Shown here: one piece after another, positions 35,993-45,694 of the stretch
Position numbering within the stretch: the stretch's first letter is position 1
Layout of the letters: each line of letters begins with the position of its first letter
Assembly: GCF_014197535.1 (NCBI RefSeq)
Contig: NZ_JACIFV010000009.1
Span: 128,082 to 192,081, forward strand
Reading direction: 5' to 3'
DNA length: 64,000 bases
Source: Rhizobium aethiopicum
GTDB taxonomy: Bacteria; Pseudomonadota; Alphaproteobacteria; Rhizobiales; Rhizobiaceae
Notes under the pieces: model-generated
What the model was told of the DNA's origin: nothing
Seen by the model: only the letters and a program-made list of their open reading frames with translations
The model's database searches: none
Made by a program: the position numbers and the translations under genes

Positions 35993-36664
35993 ATGATCGT
36001 AGTGGTTGATGAGCGTGAGCTCGTGAAAGACGGATACACATCCCTGTTTGGCCGGGAGGGCATTCCCTCTACCGGCTTTGATCCATCGGAATTCGGCGAG
36101 TGGGTGCAGACCGCCGCCGATTCGGATATTGCGGCGGTCGAGGCCTTCCTAATCGGTCAGGGCCAGCGCAGCTTCGAACTGCCCCGGGCGATCCGGGACC
36201 GCTCGATGGCGCCGGTGATCGCGGTCAGCGACCAGCCCTCGCTCGAAAACACGCTCGCGCTTTTCGATTGCGGCGTCGACGACGTGGTGCGCAAACCGGT
36301 CCATCCGCGCGAAATCCTCGCCAGGGCGGCAGCAATCCGGCGCCGGCTGAAGGCGATCGCAAACTATACCGACATCGGCGGCATCCGCGTCTTCTCGGAT
36401 GGCCGTGACCCCGAGATCAACGGCGAGGTTTTTGCGCTTCCCCGGCGCGAGCGCCGCATCCTCGAATATTTGATCGCCAACCGCGGTCGCCGGGTCACCA
36501 AGACCCAGATCTTCAACGCCATCTACGGCATCTTCGATGAAGAGGTCGAGGAGAACGTCGTCGAAAGCCACATCTCGAAGCTGCGCAAGAAGCTGCGCAA
36601 GAAGCTCGGCGTCGATCCGGTCGATTCCAAGCGCTTCCTCGGCTACTGCATTGATTGGGCCTGA
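35993..36664 (+). CDS. rem: OmpR-family motility activator Rem
   Basis: 223 residues, as in S. meliloti Rem. The N-terminal receiver-like domain has glutamate (E50, [10 protein letters not shown]) where the phospho-acceptor aspartate is expected, so it probably works without phosphorylation. The C-terminal winged helix reads [20 protein letters not shown], then [18 protein letters not shown]. Rem is activated by VisNR and switches on class II flagellar operons. GGAGG precedes the ATG at 35993. It stands alone between the motB operon and flgE. Confidence 0.94.
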   Translation: MIVVVDERELVKDGYTSLFGREGIPSTGFDPSEFGEWVQTAADSDIAAVEAFLIGQGQRSFELPRAIRDRSMAPVIAVSDQPSLENTLALFDCGVDDVVRKPVHPREILARAAAIRRRLKAIANYTDIGGIRVFSDGRDPEINGEVFALPRRERRILEYLIANRGRRVTKTQIFNAIYGIFDEEVEENVVESHISKLRKKLRKKLGVDPVDSKRFLGYCIDWA

Positions 36665-36730
36665 TTTTTCCGGCCGGGTGGCGGCGCCCGGCTGAACCTC
36701 GATATCGGCCTCGCTGCTCCCCATGACAGA

Positions 36731-36760
36731 CAGCTTCACGCAAGGCCCGGCAAATACTCT
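36731..36760 (+). promoter_or_regulatory. Candidate shared flagellar promoter/activator motif before flgE
   Basis: CAGCTTCACGCAAG (36731-36744), ten free bases, then TACTCTCG. The left half is an exact match to the consensus. It lies about 30-45 bases before the flgE ATG. Confidence 0.6.
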
Positions 36761-36790
36761 CGAGTTTAACAGGTAAAACGAGGTTTTCAG

Positions 36791-38089
36791 ATGAGCATTT
36801 TCGGCAGCATGAAGACGGCAGTGTCGGGCATGAACGCGCAGGCAAACCGCCTCAGTACCGTCTCCGACAACATCGCCAACGTGAACACCACCGGTTACAA
36901 GGCCGTATCGACGAGCTTCTCCTCGTTGGTTCTTCCCTCCTCGGGCGGCAACTACAATTCCGGCGGCGTTCAGACCTCCGTGCGCCAGGCCGTCTCCGAC
37001 CAAGGCGATATTTCTTACACGACCTCCTCCACCGATCTTGCGATTTCGGGCGACGGCTTCTTCATTGTCCAAGGGCCTGACGGCACCCCGGTTCTGACCC
37101 GCGCCGGCGATTTCCAGAAGGACGACGAAGGCAATCTCGTCAATGCCGCCGGCTTCCAGCTGATGGGTTATTCCTACGACTCCGGCGCTCCCGCCGTCGT
37201 CGTCAACGGCTTCGACGGCCTCGTCCCCGTCAACGTCAATCAGGATGGTTTGACCGCAATCGCGTCGACATCAGGTGTCTTCAAGGGGAACCTTGATTCC
37301 AACGCTAACGTCGCTCCGGTTGCCCCGGCGACCCTTCCAAGCGCAAACCTCGCGACCACCACCGCCGACACCAAAAAGGTCTCGATGGTCGCCTATGACC
37401 GTCTCGGCAACAAGGTGATGTACGACTTCTACTTCACGAAGACTTCGGTCGTTACGCCGCCGCCGGCAACCGGTACCGCTGCAACCTGGGAGGTTGCAGT
37501 CTTTCGCAACGCCAACGCGGCGACAGGTGGCACAACTTCATTTCCGTACAGCGCCGGTGGCGCTGTCGGATCGGGATCGCTAACCTTTGACCGTGACGGC
37601 AAGATGCTCACTGGCGGCACCCTCAGCATCAACGATACGACCACCGGCCAGACGATAGCAATGGATCTCTCCGGCTTTACCCAGCTCGGCGCCGCCTTTT
37701 CCGGCACCGGTACGCCGAACGGCCAGGCGGCGACCCCGGTCAAGGACGTCACCATCGATGGCGATGGCATCGTCTACGCCAAGTACGAAGACGGCAGCAC
37801 CAAGCCGCTCTATCGTATTCCGCTCGCCAATGTCGCAAGCCCGGACAAGCTGACGCTGATGAGCGGCAACGTCTACAGTGCCAATGGCCAGTCGGGCGTC
37901 ACCGTCACCGGCTTCCCGCAGACCAACGGCCTCGGCACGATCAAGTCGGGCGCTCTCGAAGGTTCGAACGTCGATCTTGCCGGCGAACTGACCGAGATGA
38001 TCGAAGCGCAGCGCAGCTACACCGCCAATTCGAAAGTGTTCCAGACGGGGTCCGACATTATGGACGTCCTCGTCAACCTCAAGAGATAA
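36791..38089 (+). CDS. flgE: Flagellar hook protein FlgE
   Basis: 432 residues. N-terminus MSIFGSMKTAVSGMNAQANR then DNIANVNTTGYKAVSTSF; hook core ISGDGFFIVQGPDGTPVLTR; C-terminus GSNVDLAGELTEMIEAQRSY. It is a type III export substrate that polymerises into the hook under FliK length control. It starts the flgE-flgK-flgL-flaF-flbT-flgD transcript, just after the shared promoter motif. Confidence 0.97.
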   Translation: MSIFGSMKTAVSGMNAQANRLSTVSDNIANVNTTGYKAVSTSFSSLVLPSSGGNYNSGGVQTSVRQAVSDQGDISYTTSSTDLAISGDGFFIVQGPDGTPVLTRAGDFQKDDEGNLVNAAGFQLMGYSYDSGAPAVVVNGFDGLVPVNVNQDGLTAIASTSGVFKGNLDSNANVAPVAPATLPSANLATTTADTKKVSMVAYDRLGNKVMYDFYFTKTSVVTPPPATGTAATWEVAVFRNANAATGGTTSFPYSAGGAVGSGSLTFDRDGKMLTGGTLSINDTTTGQTIAMDLSGFTQLGAAFSGTGTPNGQAATPVKDVTIDGDGIVYAKYEDGSTKPLYRIPLANVASPDKLTLMSGNVYSANGQSGVTVTGFPQTNGLGTIKSGALEGSNVDLAGELTEMIEAQRSYTANSKVFQTGSDIMDVLVNLKR

Positions 38090-38108
38090 GCAGGGTAACG
38101 GGTAAGCC

Positions 38109-39596
38109 ATGTCGCTCACGTCCGCACTTAATACCGCGCAGAACATATTCAACAATACCGGCACGCAGAGCAGTGTCGTATCGAACAATATCTCGAATGC
38201 GGGCAACAAAGATTATGTGCGCCGACAGGCGATGCTCACCACGTCCCTGAACGGCGCCCAGGTCGTCCAGATCAACCGGGCACAGGAAGACGCCCTGCTG
38301 CGCCAGTATCTGAAGACATCCTCTCAGGACAGCGCTCAGCAAACCCTGCTGGGCGGCCTTGAAGATCTCAAATCGATCATGGGTGGCAACGACTACGAAA
38401 CCTCGCCGTCGACCTATCTCGGTGTTTTCCAACAGAAACTGCAGGCATTCCGCACAACGCCTGGCAGCACCGTCGCCGCACAGGGCGCCATCACCGCCGC
38501 CCAGGACGTCGCCAACTCGCTGAACAATGCCTCGCAATCCGTTCAGGACGTTCGCGCCAACGCCGACAAGGAAATCACCACCGCCGTCGATACGCTGAAT
38601 ACGCTCCTCAGCCAGTTCGAGAAGGCTAACAATGCGGTCAAGACCGCCACGGCCTCCGGTACCGATGCATCCGGCGCTCTCGATGAACGCGAGAAAGTTC
38701 TGAAGCAGATTTCGCAAATCGTTGGCGTCAGCGCGACGACGCGCGACAACAACGACATGGTGCTGAGCACGCCGGACGGAACGATCCTATTCGAGACGAT
38801 CCCGCGCAAGGTGACGTTCAAGTCCCAGGATATCTATACCGCCACCACCGTCGGCAATTCTGTCTATATCGACGGTGTTGCGCTGCCGCTCGGCAAGGGT
38901 TCGACGACGACGGGGCAGGGAAGCCTCCAGTCGCTCCTGCAGATTCGCGACGAGATCGCCCCCAACTTCCAGAAGCAGCTCGACGAAATCGCCCGTGGCC
39001 TCGTCTCGCTCTTCAAGGAGCAGAACACGGCAGGGCCCCCGGCCTATGTGCCCGGCCTCTTCACCTGGAGCGGCGGCACGGTCGATACTGGCGCCACCGC
39101 GGTCGCCGGCATGGCGTCGACCATCACGGTCAGCACCCGCGTGATCACCTCACAGGGCGGCGATCCGATGCGTCTGCGCGATGGTGGCGTCAACGCCGCC
39201 GGCGTCGTCCTGAACACGTCAGGCGTCAGCGGTTATACGGCTGAACTCGACCGCCTTTATACGGCGATGACATCCGACATGGATTTCGACCCGGCAGCTG
39301 GAGCGCCGGTCGGCTTCGACGCCACGACGGGCATCGATTCCAACGTCAGCATCATGGAATATGCCACGAATTCCCTCGGTTGGCTCGAGCAGTACCGCAG
39401 CAATGCAACGACGGCGGCCGAAAACACTTCGGCGGCACTGTCGCGCTCCGACGAAGCCTATTCCAATGAGACGGGCGTCAATCTCGACGAGGAGCTGACG
39501 CTGCTCCTCGATATCGAGCAGTCCTACAAAGCGGCGACCAAGATTCTGAACGCCGTAGACGAAATGTTGAAGTCATTGCTGGATATCGCGAGTTAA
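38109..39596 (+). CDS. flgK: Hook-filament junction protein FlgK (HAP1)
   Basis: 495 residues. N-terminus MSLTSALNTAQNIFNNTGTQ with VSNNISNAGNKDYVRRQAML, typical of FlgK. C-terminus GVNLDEELTLLLDIEQSYKA then ATKILNAVDEMLKSLLDI. It is the first junction protein between hook and filament. Located 19 bases after flgE and 3 before flgL. Its export chaperone candidate (FlgN-like) is at 46382. Confidence 0.96.
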   Translation: MSLTSALNTAQNIFNNTGTQSSVVSNNISNAGNKDYVRRQAMLTTSLNGAQVVQINRAQEDALLRQYLKTSSQDSAQQTLLGGLEDLKSIMGGNDYETSPSTYLGVFQQKLQAFRTTPGSTVAAQGAITAAQDVANSLNNASQSVQDVRANADKEITTAVDTLNTLLSQFEKANNAVKTATASGTDASGALDEREKVLKQISQIVGVSATTRDNNDMVLSTPDGTILFETIPRKVTFKSQDIYTATTVGNSVYIDGVALPLGKGSTTTGQGSLQSLLQIRDEIAPNFQKQLDEIARGLVSLFKEQNTAGPPAYVPGLFTWSGGTVDTGATAVAGMASTITVSTRVITSQGGDPMRLRDGGVNAAGVVLNTSGVSGYTAELDRLYTAMTSDMDFDPAAGAPVGFDATTGIDSNVSIMEYATNSLGWLEQYRSNATTAAENTSAALSRSDEAYSNETGVNLDEELTLLLDIEQSYKAATKILNAVDEMLKSLLDIAS

Positions 39597-39599
39597 GCC

Positions 39600-40652
39600 A
39601 TGAAGAGCTCATTTATTTCAAGTTCGGCCATTCAGAATGCGATGCGGTTGACGATCCGTCAGGCGCAGAATCAGATGACGAAGGCGACGATGGAAGCGAC
39701 GACCGGAGTCTACGCGGATATCGGTATTTCGCTCGGCGGCAATGCGGCCAGAAGTGTGGATTTCACCCGCGAGACCGACAGAATAGACTCGATCAAATCA
39801 AGCAATTCGCTCGTCACCGCACGCATGGAATCCTCGCAGCTCGGCCTATCCAAGATGAAGGATGTCGGCGACGGCCTCGTGTCGAAGCTGACCGCGCTCC
39901 AGGGAAGCCACGACCCCGGCAGCATCACCGTCGCCATCCAGTCGGCGACCAGCGCACTATCGACCATGATGGATACGGCCAATACCATGGTGAACGGCGA
40001 ATACCTGTTCTCCGGCATCAACACCGACGTGCAGCCGCTGACCGACAAGACGACCGCCACGAGCGCTGCCATCGTTACTGCGCTGAACAGCTATGCAGCC
40101 GCTCTTGCCCCCCCGAAAGCGGTCAGCGATCTCACCGGCGCGGAGATGAGCACTTTCATCACGACGACGGTTGAGCCGATGTTCAGCGAAGCGAGCTGGA
40201 CCAACACGACGACTGGCTGGTCGCAGGCATCGAGCCAGAACATGACGAGCCGCATCAGCAACTCGGAAGTGATCGAATCCTCGACCAATGCCAATTCCGA
40301 AGGCACGCGTTATTTGGCGCTCGCCTCGGTCATGACCACCGCGCTGCTCGGCCAGAGCCTCAGCACCGATGCAATGACGACGGTGTCCAAGCAGGCCATC
40401 AGCTACACGGCCAAGGCGACAAGCGGCCTCGTGACGCAGGCAAGCCAGCTCGGCCTCTCGCAGGAGCGCGTCAAGAAGTCCAACGACGCTCTCGACGCTC
40501 AGTCGAACATCATCAAGAACAAGCTGGTCGATCTTCAGGGCGTCGATCCCTACGAAGCCTCGACCCTCGTCAAGACTTTGGAAACGCAGCTTGAAACCGC
40601 TTACACGATCGTCTCGAAGATCCAGCAGTTGAGTCTCGTGAACTACCTTTGA
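39600..40652 (+). CDS. flgL: Hook-filament junction protein FlgL (HAP3)
   Basis: 350 residues. It has flagellin-like ends: N-terminal SSFISSSAIQNAMRLTIRQA QNQ-type helix region and a C-terminal YEASTLVKTLETQLETAYTI VSKIQQLSL region, with a central GEYLFSGINTDVQPL typical of FlgL. It forms the second junction ring on which flagellin assembles. It follows flgK by 3 bases. Confidence 0.92.
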   Translation: MKSSFISSSAIQNAMRLTIRQAQNQMTKATMEATTGVYADIGISLGGNAARSVDFTRETDRIDSIKSSNSLVTARMESSQLGLSKMKDVGDGLVSKLTALQGSHDPGSITVAIQSATSALSTMMDTANTMVNGEYLFSGINTDVQPLTDKTTATSAAIVTALNSYAAALAPPKAVSDLTGAEMSTFITTTVEPMFSEASWTNTTTGWSQASSQNMTSRISNSEVIESSTNANSEGTRYLALASVMTTALLGQSLSTDAMTTVSKQAISYTAKATSGLVTQASQLGLSQERVKKSNDALDAQSNIIKNKLVDLQGVDPYEASTLVKTLETQLETAYTIVSKIQQLSLVNYL

Positions 40653-40688
40653 TGAGCAAAGGCGCGCAGTATAAAGAAGGATGCATGA

Positions 40689-41036
40689 ATGTATCAGTTC
40701 TCATATGCCGAAGTCATGCAGGACTCGGTGGCCGACGCGAAAGAGCGGGAATGGCAGGTTCTTGACCGGTCCATAGAGCTGCTGTCGTTGGCGCGCGACA
40801 AGGAAAAATACGGTCGGGAAGCCATCGAAGCCCTGTTTTATACGCGCCGGGTGTGGATTAGCTTTATCGAGGATTTGAAACATCCGGAAAACCAGCTGGA
40901 TATCCAGCTCAGGGCCAACCTCATCTCGATTGCGATCTGGATATTGAAGGAATGCGACAGGATCAGAAAACGTCTGTCGAATAACTACCAGGGCATCATC
41001 GACGTTACCACCATCATCAGGGATGGACTTAAATGA
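40689..41036 (+). CDS. flaF: Flagellin biosynthesis regulator FlaF
   Basis: 115 residues, single FlaF domain: [20 protein letters not shown], then [20 protein letters not shown] and [17 protein letters not shown]. In Caulobacter and related bacteria FlaF is needed for flagellin secretion and opposes FlbT in controlling flagellin synthesis. The start at 40689 follows AGAAGGA. It overlaps flbT by ATGA, so the pair is translated together, as usual. Confidence 0.94.
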   Translation: MYQFSYAEVMQDSVADAKEREWQVLDRSIELLSLARDKEKYGREAIEALFYTRRVWISFIEDLKHPENQLDIQLRANLISIAIWILKECDRIRKRLSNNYQGIIDVTTIIRDGLK

Positions 41037-41482
41037 AAAGTACACTTCGAATTTCTCTGAAAGCCGGAGAAAGAATCTTCATCAACGGCGCCGTCCTGCG
41101 TGTCGACCGCAAGGTCGCGCTGGAATTCCTGAACGATGTGACGTTCCTTCTCGAGAATCACGTCCTCCAGCCGGAAGGCGCAACGACACCCCTGCGCCAG
41201 CTCTATTTCATCGCGCAGATGATCCTCATCAATCCCGAGGGCAAGGACCACTCGACGGCGATGTTCCGCAAGTCGATCACCATGCTGCTCACCTGCTTCA
41301 AGAACGAAGAGATCCTCGCTGAGCTGAAGCGGATCGACGCGCTTGTGTCGACCGGCCGCGCCTTCGACGCCTTGAAGGCGATCCGCGGTCTCTACGCGAT
41401 CGAAGACAATATCCTCAACAATCACGAACTGCCGCCGACGATGGTCGAGCAGATTCGCAGGGAGATCGCACCATGGCGGTAG
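41033..41482 (+). CDS. flbT: Post-transcriptional flagellin regulator FlbT
   Basis: 149 residues, FlbT family: [43 protein letters not shown]-type core and [20 protein letters not shown]. FlbT binds flagellin mRNA 5' leaders in Caulobacter and lowers their stability or translation until the hook is finished. The four flagellin leaders here share a possible hairpin that could be its target. It overlaps flaF by 4 bases and flgD by 10. Confidence 0.94.
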   Translation: MKSTLRISLKAGERIFINGAVLRVDRKVALEFLNDVTFLLENHVLQPEGATTPLRQLYFIAQMILINPEGKDHSTAMFRKSITMLLTCFKNEEILAELKRIDALVSTGRAFDALKAIRGLYAIEDNILNNHELPPTMVEQIRREIAPWR

Positions 41483-41898
41483 ACGCAACGTCAAGCGTGA
41501 CGAGTTCGACCTCGACGAGCTCGAGCTCGACCCAGAGCAAGGCGACGCTGAACTACGACAATTTCCTTCAGCTGCTCATCGCGCAGATGAAGAACCAGGA
41601 TCCGACCGATCCGATGGATGCAAGCGAGCAGGTCGCTCAGCTTGCGACCTTCTCGCAGGTCGAGCAGACAATCCAGACCAACACCAAGCTGGATACGCTT
41701 CTGGCAAGCTCGAGCCTGACCCAGGCCAGCAGCTATGTCGGCAAATATATGGAAAGCGCCGACGGCACCGTCAAAGGCGTGATCGATTCCGTCAAAGTTT
41801 ATTCCGACGGCATCATTGCGACGACCACGGATGGCGATAAGATACTCGTGCAGGCGGGAATCACTGTTGCCGACGAGGCGCCGAGCAGCAGCTCCTGA
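41473..41898 (+). CDS. flgD: Hook-cap protein FlgD
   Basis: 141 residues. The conserved N-terminal FlgD motif is [20 protein letters not shown] then [19 protein letters not shown]. It is shorter than enteric FlgD (~230), lacking most of the C-terminal FnIII/Tudor region; short FlgD is common in rhizobia. It caps the growing hook. The ATG at 41473 lies inside the end of flbT, so translation is coupled. Confidence 0.93.
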   Translation: MAVDATSSVTSSTSTSSSSTQSKATLNYDNFLQLLIAQMKNQDPTDPMDASEQVAQLATFSQVEQTIQTNTKLDTLLASSSLTQASSYVGKYMESADGTVKGVIDSVKVYSDGIIATTTDGDKILVQAGITVADEAPSSSS

Positions 41899-41938
41899 CG
41901 CAAAGGGGCGCCAGCGCGCCCGACAAACCAGATCAATC

Positions 41939-41962
41939 GCAGCCCCGTCATAGCGGGGCTGC
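41939..41962 (+). terminator. Stem-loop after flgD
   Basis: GCAGCCCCG (41939-41947) and CGGGGCTGC (41954-41962) form a perfect 9-bp stem with a 6-base loop. There is no T run, so it may be a 3'-end stabiliser or pause rather than a full terminator. Confidence 0.5.
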
Positions 41963-41989
41963 TTCGAGGCGATATGAGGTTGCCTTCAG

Positions 41990-42256
41990 ATGAATGAAGC
42001 TGATGCATTGGATCTGTTCCAGGCCGCAATCTGGACGGTCCTGATTGCCTCCGGTCCGGCGGTTCTCGCCGCGATGGTGGTGGGTCTCGTCATTGCCTTG
42101 ATCCAGGCGCTGACCCAGGTGCAGGAAGCGACACTGACCTTCGTGCCGAAGATTGTCGCGGTGCTCGTCGTGGTCGGAATCACTGCCCCCTTCATCGGCT
42201 CGCAGATCTCCATTTTTACCAATCTCGTCTTCTCGCGCATCCAGTCCGGCTTCTGA
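41990..42256 (+). CDS. fliQ: Flagellar export gate protein FliQ
   Basis: 88 residues, two membrane helices (about 14-40 and 52-76): IWTVLIASGPAVLAAMVVGL, the family segment IALIQALTQVQEATLTFVPK and IVAVLVVVGITAPF. It joins FliP and FliR in the export gate. It sits 91 bases after flgD and 149 before flhA. Confidence 0.95.
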   Translation: MNEADALDLFQAAIWTVLIASGPAVLAAMVVGLVIALIQALTQVQEATLTFVPKIVAVLVVVGITAPFIGSQISIFTNLVFSRIQSGF

Positions 42257-42317
42257 GCAATTCGAGCAAAACTGTGCAGCGGTTCTACGCCTCCATAAAA
42301 AGCTGAACCGCTCTGAG

Positions 42318-42350
42318 CCACCTTCGCGCAAGCTTCGCCATTTAATTCTC
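42318..42350 (+). promoter_or_regulatory. Candidate shared flagellar promoter/activator motif before flhA
   Basis: CACCTTCGCGCAAG (42319-42332), ten free bases, then TAATTC. It ends about 56 bases before the flhA ATG, suggesting flhA and the genes after it have their own promoter although fliQ is co-oriented upstream. Confidence 0.6.
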
Positions 42351-42405
42351 GATCCGAATTGGGCGGACCCATCTCCGCCTCCTCTCATGAAGAGACGGAA
42401 TCGTC

Positions 42406-44493
42406 ATGGCGCAACCACCTGCACTCCCCCTTCCGAAAGTCGCCCCGAGCCTGCGCGATATCGGTTTTGCCCTCGGCATCATCGGCATCATCTGCATTCT
42501 CTTCCTGCCGATCCCGCCGTTCCTGATCGATATGGGCCTGGCCTTCTCGATCGCTTTCTCGGTGCTGATCCTGATGGTCGCGCTGTGGATCCAGAAGCCG
42601 CTCGATTTCTCGTCTTTTCCGACCATTCTGCTGATCGCGACGATGACACGGTTGGCGCTCAACATCGCGACGACCCGCGTCATCCTGTCCCACGGCAATG
42701 AAGGACACGATGCGGCCGGCGGCGTCATTGCCGGTTTCGCCAGTCTCGTCATGTCCGGCGACTTCGTCATCGGTCTGATCGTCTTCCTGATCCTCATCAC
42801 CATCAACTTCATCGTCATCACCAAGGGTGCCACGCGCATCGCCGAAGTCGGCGCGCGTTTCACTCTGGACGCCATCCCCGGCAAGCAAATGTCGATCGAT
42901 GCCGATCTCTCGGCCGGCATCATCGACGAAAAGGAAGCCCAGCGCCGGCGCAAGGAGCTCGAAGAGGAGAGCTCCTTCTTCGGGGCGATGGACGGTGCAT
43001 CGAAATTCGTGCGCGGCGATGCCGTCGCCGGTCTCATCATCACCGCGATCAACGTCTTCGGCGGCATCATCATCGGCTATTTCCGCCACGGCATGCCGAT
43101 CGGCGAAGCGGCCGACGTCTTCGTCAAGCTCTCCGTCGGCGACGGCCTCGTCTCGCAGATGCCGGCCCTCATCGTTTCGCTCGCGGCCGGCCTTCTCGTG
43201 TCGCGCGGCGGCACGACCGGCTCCACCGACCAGGCGGTCGTCAACCAGCTGAGCGGCTATCCCCGCGCGCTCTCCGTTTCGGCGGTGTTGATGTTCGTTC
43301 TCGCCCTGATGCCGGGCCTGCCCTTTGTCCCCTTCGTGATCCTTGGCAGCCTTCTCGCCTTCGGCGCCTGGTTCATTCCGCGGCAGGTCGAGGCTGAAAA
43401 CAAGCTTCGCCGCGAACAGGAGGAAAAGAAGGTCGTCCAGAGCAAGGAGCTGGAGAAGGATTCGGTTAAGTCGGTGCTCCGCACCTCCGAAATCGAGCTC
43501 GCGCTCGGCAAGATGGTGTCGACGCGCCTGCTCGGCGCTCACCAGGAGCTGGCGTTCCGCGTCGGCAAGATGCGCAAGAAGTTCGCCACCCAATACGGTT
43601 TCGTCGTGCCGGAAATCAAGGTCACGGACGACATCGCCATCGCCGAGAAATCCTATCAGATCCGCATCCACGGCACGACGGTCGCATCCAATCTGCTGCG
43701 CGTCGGGGAAGTCCTGGTCGTCACCGGCGCCGGCCGCAAGCCCAGCATTCCGGGTGATGAAATCCGCGAACCCGCTTTCGGCATGCCGGCCGTCTCGATC
43801 CTCGAAAACTTCGCCGACGATCTGAAACGCGAAGGCTTCCAGCCGATCGACAATGTTTCCGTCGTGCTCACGCACATGAGCGAGGTCATCCGCAACAACC
43901 TGCCGCAGCTTCTGTCTTACAAGGACGTCAAGGTGCTGATCGACCGCCTCGACCCGGAATACAAGAAGCTCGCCGATGAGATCTGCTCGTCGCACATGTC
44001 CTATTCCGGCCTGCAGGCGGTGCTCAAGCTCCTGCTTGCCGAGCGGGTGTCGATCCGCAACCTGCATCTCATTCTCGAAGCGGTGGCCGAGCTCGCCCCG
44101 CATGTCAGGAAGACCGAGCAGATCGTCGAGCATGTCCGCATCCGCATGGCCCAGCAGCTCTGCGGCGATCTCGCCGATAATGGCGTCTTGCGTGTGCTGC
44201 GCCTCGGCAGCAAATGGGATCTCGCCTTCCACCAGGCGCTGAAGCGCGATGCCAAGGGCGAGGTGATCGAATTCGACATCGATCCGCGCAGCCTGGAGGA
44301 GTTCAGCGAGCAGGCCAGCAAAGTTATCCGTGAGTTCATGGATCGCGGCCTGCCATTCGCCCTTGTCACGTCGCCGGAAACACGCTCCTATGTGCGCATG
44401 ATCATCGAACGGCTGTTCGCCACGCTCCCGGTCTTGTCGCATGTCGAATTGGCCAAGGGCATCGAGATAAAGATTTTGGGCTCGATTTCATGA
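42406..44493 (+). CDS. flhA: Flagellar export apparatus protein FlhA
   Basis: 695 residues, the usual size. About eight membrane segments fill residues 20-330 ([40 protein letters not shown]), with the conserved FHIPEP-type cytoplasmic loop ([39 protein letters not shown]). The C-terminal cytoplasmic domain that binds chaperone-substrate complexes runs from about 350 to the end ([20 protein letters not shown]). It overlaps fliR by ATGA. Confidence 0.97.
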   Translation: MAQPPALPLPKVAPSLRDIGFALGIIGIICILFLPIPPFLIDMGLAFSIAFSVLILMVALWIQKPLDFSSFPTILLIATMTRLALNIATTRVILSHGNEGHDAAGGVIAGFASLVMSGDFVIGLIVFLILITINFIVITKGATRIAEVGARFTLDAIPGKQMSIDADLSAGIIDEKEAQRRRKELEEESSFFGAMDGASKFVRGDAVAGLIITAINVFGGIIIGYFRHGMPIGEAADVFVKLSVGDGLVSQMPALIVSLAAGLLVSRGGTTGSTDQAVVNQLSGYPRALSVSAVLMFVLALMPGLPFVPFVILGSLLAFGAWFIPRQVEAENKLRREQEEKKVVQSKELEKDSVKSVLRTSEIELALGKMVSTRLLGAHQELAFRVGKMRKKFATQYGFVVPEIKVTDDIAIAEKSYQIRIHGTTVASNLLRVGEVLVVTGAGRKPSIPGDEIREPAFGMPAVSILENFADDLKREGFQPIDNVSVVLTHMSEVIRNNLPQLLSYKDVKVLIDRLDPEYKKLADEICSSHMSYSGLQAVLKLLLAERVSIRNLHLILEAVAELAPHVRKTEQIVEHVRIRMAQQLCGDLADNGVLRVLRLGSKWDLAFHQALKRDAKGEVIEFDIDPRSLEEFSEQASKVIREFMDRGLPFALVTSPETRSYVRMIIERLFATLPVLSHVELAKGIEIKILGSIS

Positions 44494-45242
44494 TAACAGA
44501 CCCGCAAGGGACGGTTCTTGCGCTGTTTCTGGTTTTCTGCCGGATCGGCGGCTGTGTGCTGGTTCTTCCGGGTTTTTCCTCGGCGCGCGTGCCTGAGCAA
44601 CTGCGCGTCTTCATTGCCCTCGCGCTGTCGATCGCCGTCATGCCGCTGCTCTGGGACACTGTTTATCCCGCCGTCCACACGGGATCCGCGACCTATATCG
44701 GCCTGATCTTCAGCGAATCACTGATCGGCGTGATGTACGGCATGCTGGCCAGACTCTATACGCTCGGCATGCAATTCGCCGCGACGATCCTCGCCATGAT
44801 GGTCGGTTATACCCAACCGGGTTCGGCCGATGTCATCGAAGACACGCCCGAGACCAGCCTTTCCGCCTTCATCACCTTTGCCGGCATCATGATTCTCTTC
44901 ATCATGGATTTCCATCACATCGTCTTCCGCGCCCTGATCGATTCCTACACGACCATGCCTTTCGGCGGCCTGGTGCAGATGCGCGCGACGCTGATCTCCT
45001 TCACCGACACGCTCGAGCAGACGACCTACATCATGCTGCGGCTGTCGAGCCCCTTTCTGATCTACGGCATGATCTTCAACGTCTCGATCGGCTTCATCAA
45101 CAAGCTGGCGCCGCAGATCCCGGTCTATTTCATTTCCACGCCCTATCTGCTGATGGGCGGGCTCTTCCTGCTTTACATCTCGATTGCGGCGCTGATCAGC
45201 CAGTTCGGCCAGGCTTTCAGTTCGATCTACATCGGGCGATGA
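44490..45242 (+). CDS. fliR: Flagellar export gate protein FliR
   Basis: 250 residues, mostly membrane helices. Family pattern: [20 protein letters not shown] near the N-terminus, [20 protein letters not shown] in the middle and [20 protein letters not shown] towards the end. It completes the FliPQR core gate together with FlhA and FlhB. Translationally coupled to flhA; the FliJ-like gene follows after 7 bases. Confidence 0.95.
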   Translation: MITDPQGTVLALFLVFCRIGGCVLVLPGFSSARVPEQLRVFIALALSIAVMPLLWDTVYPAVHTGSATYIGLIFSESLIGVMYGMLARLYTLGMQFAATILAMMVGYTQPGSADVIEDTPETSLSAFITFAGIMILFIMDFHHIVFRALIDSYTTMPFGGLVQMRATLISFTDTLEQTTYIMLRLSSPFLIYGMIFNVSIGFINKLAPQIPVYFISTPYLLMGGLFLLYISIAALISQFGQAFSSIYIGR

Positions 45243-45249
45243 GGCTGTC

Positions 45250-45663
45250 ATGATCGAGAAGAGCCGTTCCCAGAAGCTCAAGCGCCTCCTGTCGGTGCAG
45301 CGGCATATCGAAAGGATGGCGGAAAACGATCTGGCCGAAACCAGCCGTCAACGCATCGAGGTCAATGCGGCGATGGACGACGTCATCGTCGCGCTTGGCT
45401 CGATGGATCCCGTCCACCACGCTTTCTCGCAGAATTATGCCGATCGATTCGGCAGGCTCACCATCAAGGATCAGCAGCTGACCGGCATGCAGCAGATCCA
45501 CGAGATGCGGCTGTCGCGCGAGCGCGCCAAGGCCGATCGGCTGGAAGAAGGTATGAAAGAGGCCTTGGACGCTGAGCGCCGCGAGGCCGACGACAATGCT
45601 GTTTACGATGTGATCGATCAGCAATTCGCAACGCCAGCCTCCAGCAAGCTTCAAAAACCATAA
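45250..45663 (+). CDS. FliJ-like coiled-coil protein (candidate)
   Basis: 137 residues, highly charged, predicted long helices and no membrane segment: KLKRLLSVQRHIERMAENDL AE-type start and LSRERAKADRLEEGMKEALD near the end. Size (~140), coiled-coil character and position beside export genes match FliJ, the central stalk of the FliI ATPase ring. Sequence conservation in FliJ is poor, so this is an inference. It begins 7 bases after fliR and precedes the rod-binding FlgJ-like gene. Confidence 0.6.
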   Translation: MIEKSRSQKLKRLLSVQRHIERMAENDLAETSRQRIEVNAAMDDVIVALGSMDPVHHAFSQNYADRFGRLTIKDQQLTGMQQIHEMRLSRERAKADRLEEGMKEALDAERREADDNAVYDVIDQQFATPASSKLQKP

Positions 45664-45694
45664 TCGTTGCGATCTTAATTCAGAGGATTGTAAC

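Noticed and set aside
42385..44442. 685-residue open frame on the minus strand opposite flhA
   Set aside because: Codon-phase shadow of flhA with low-complexity Asp/Glu/Arg content and no ribosome site.
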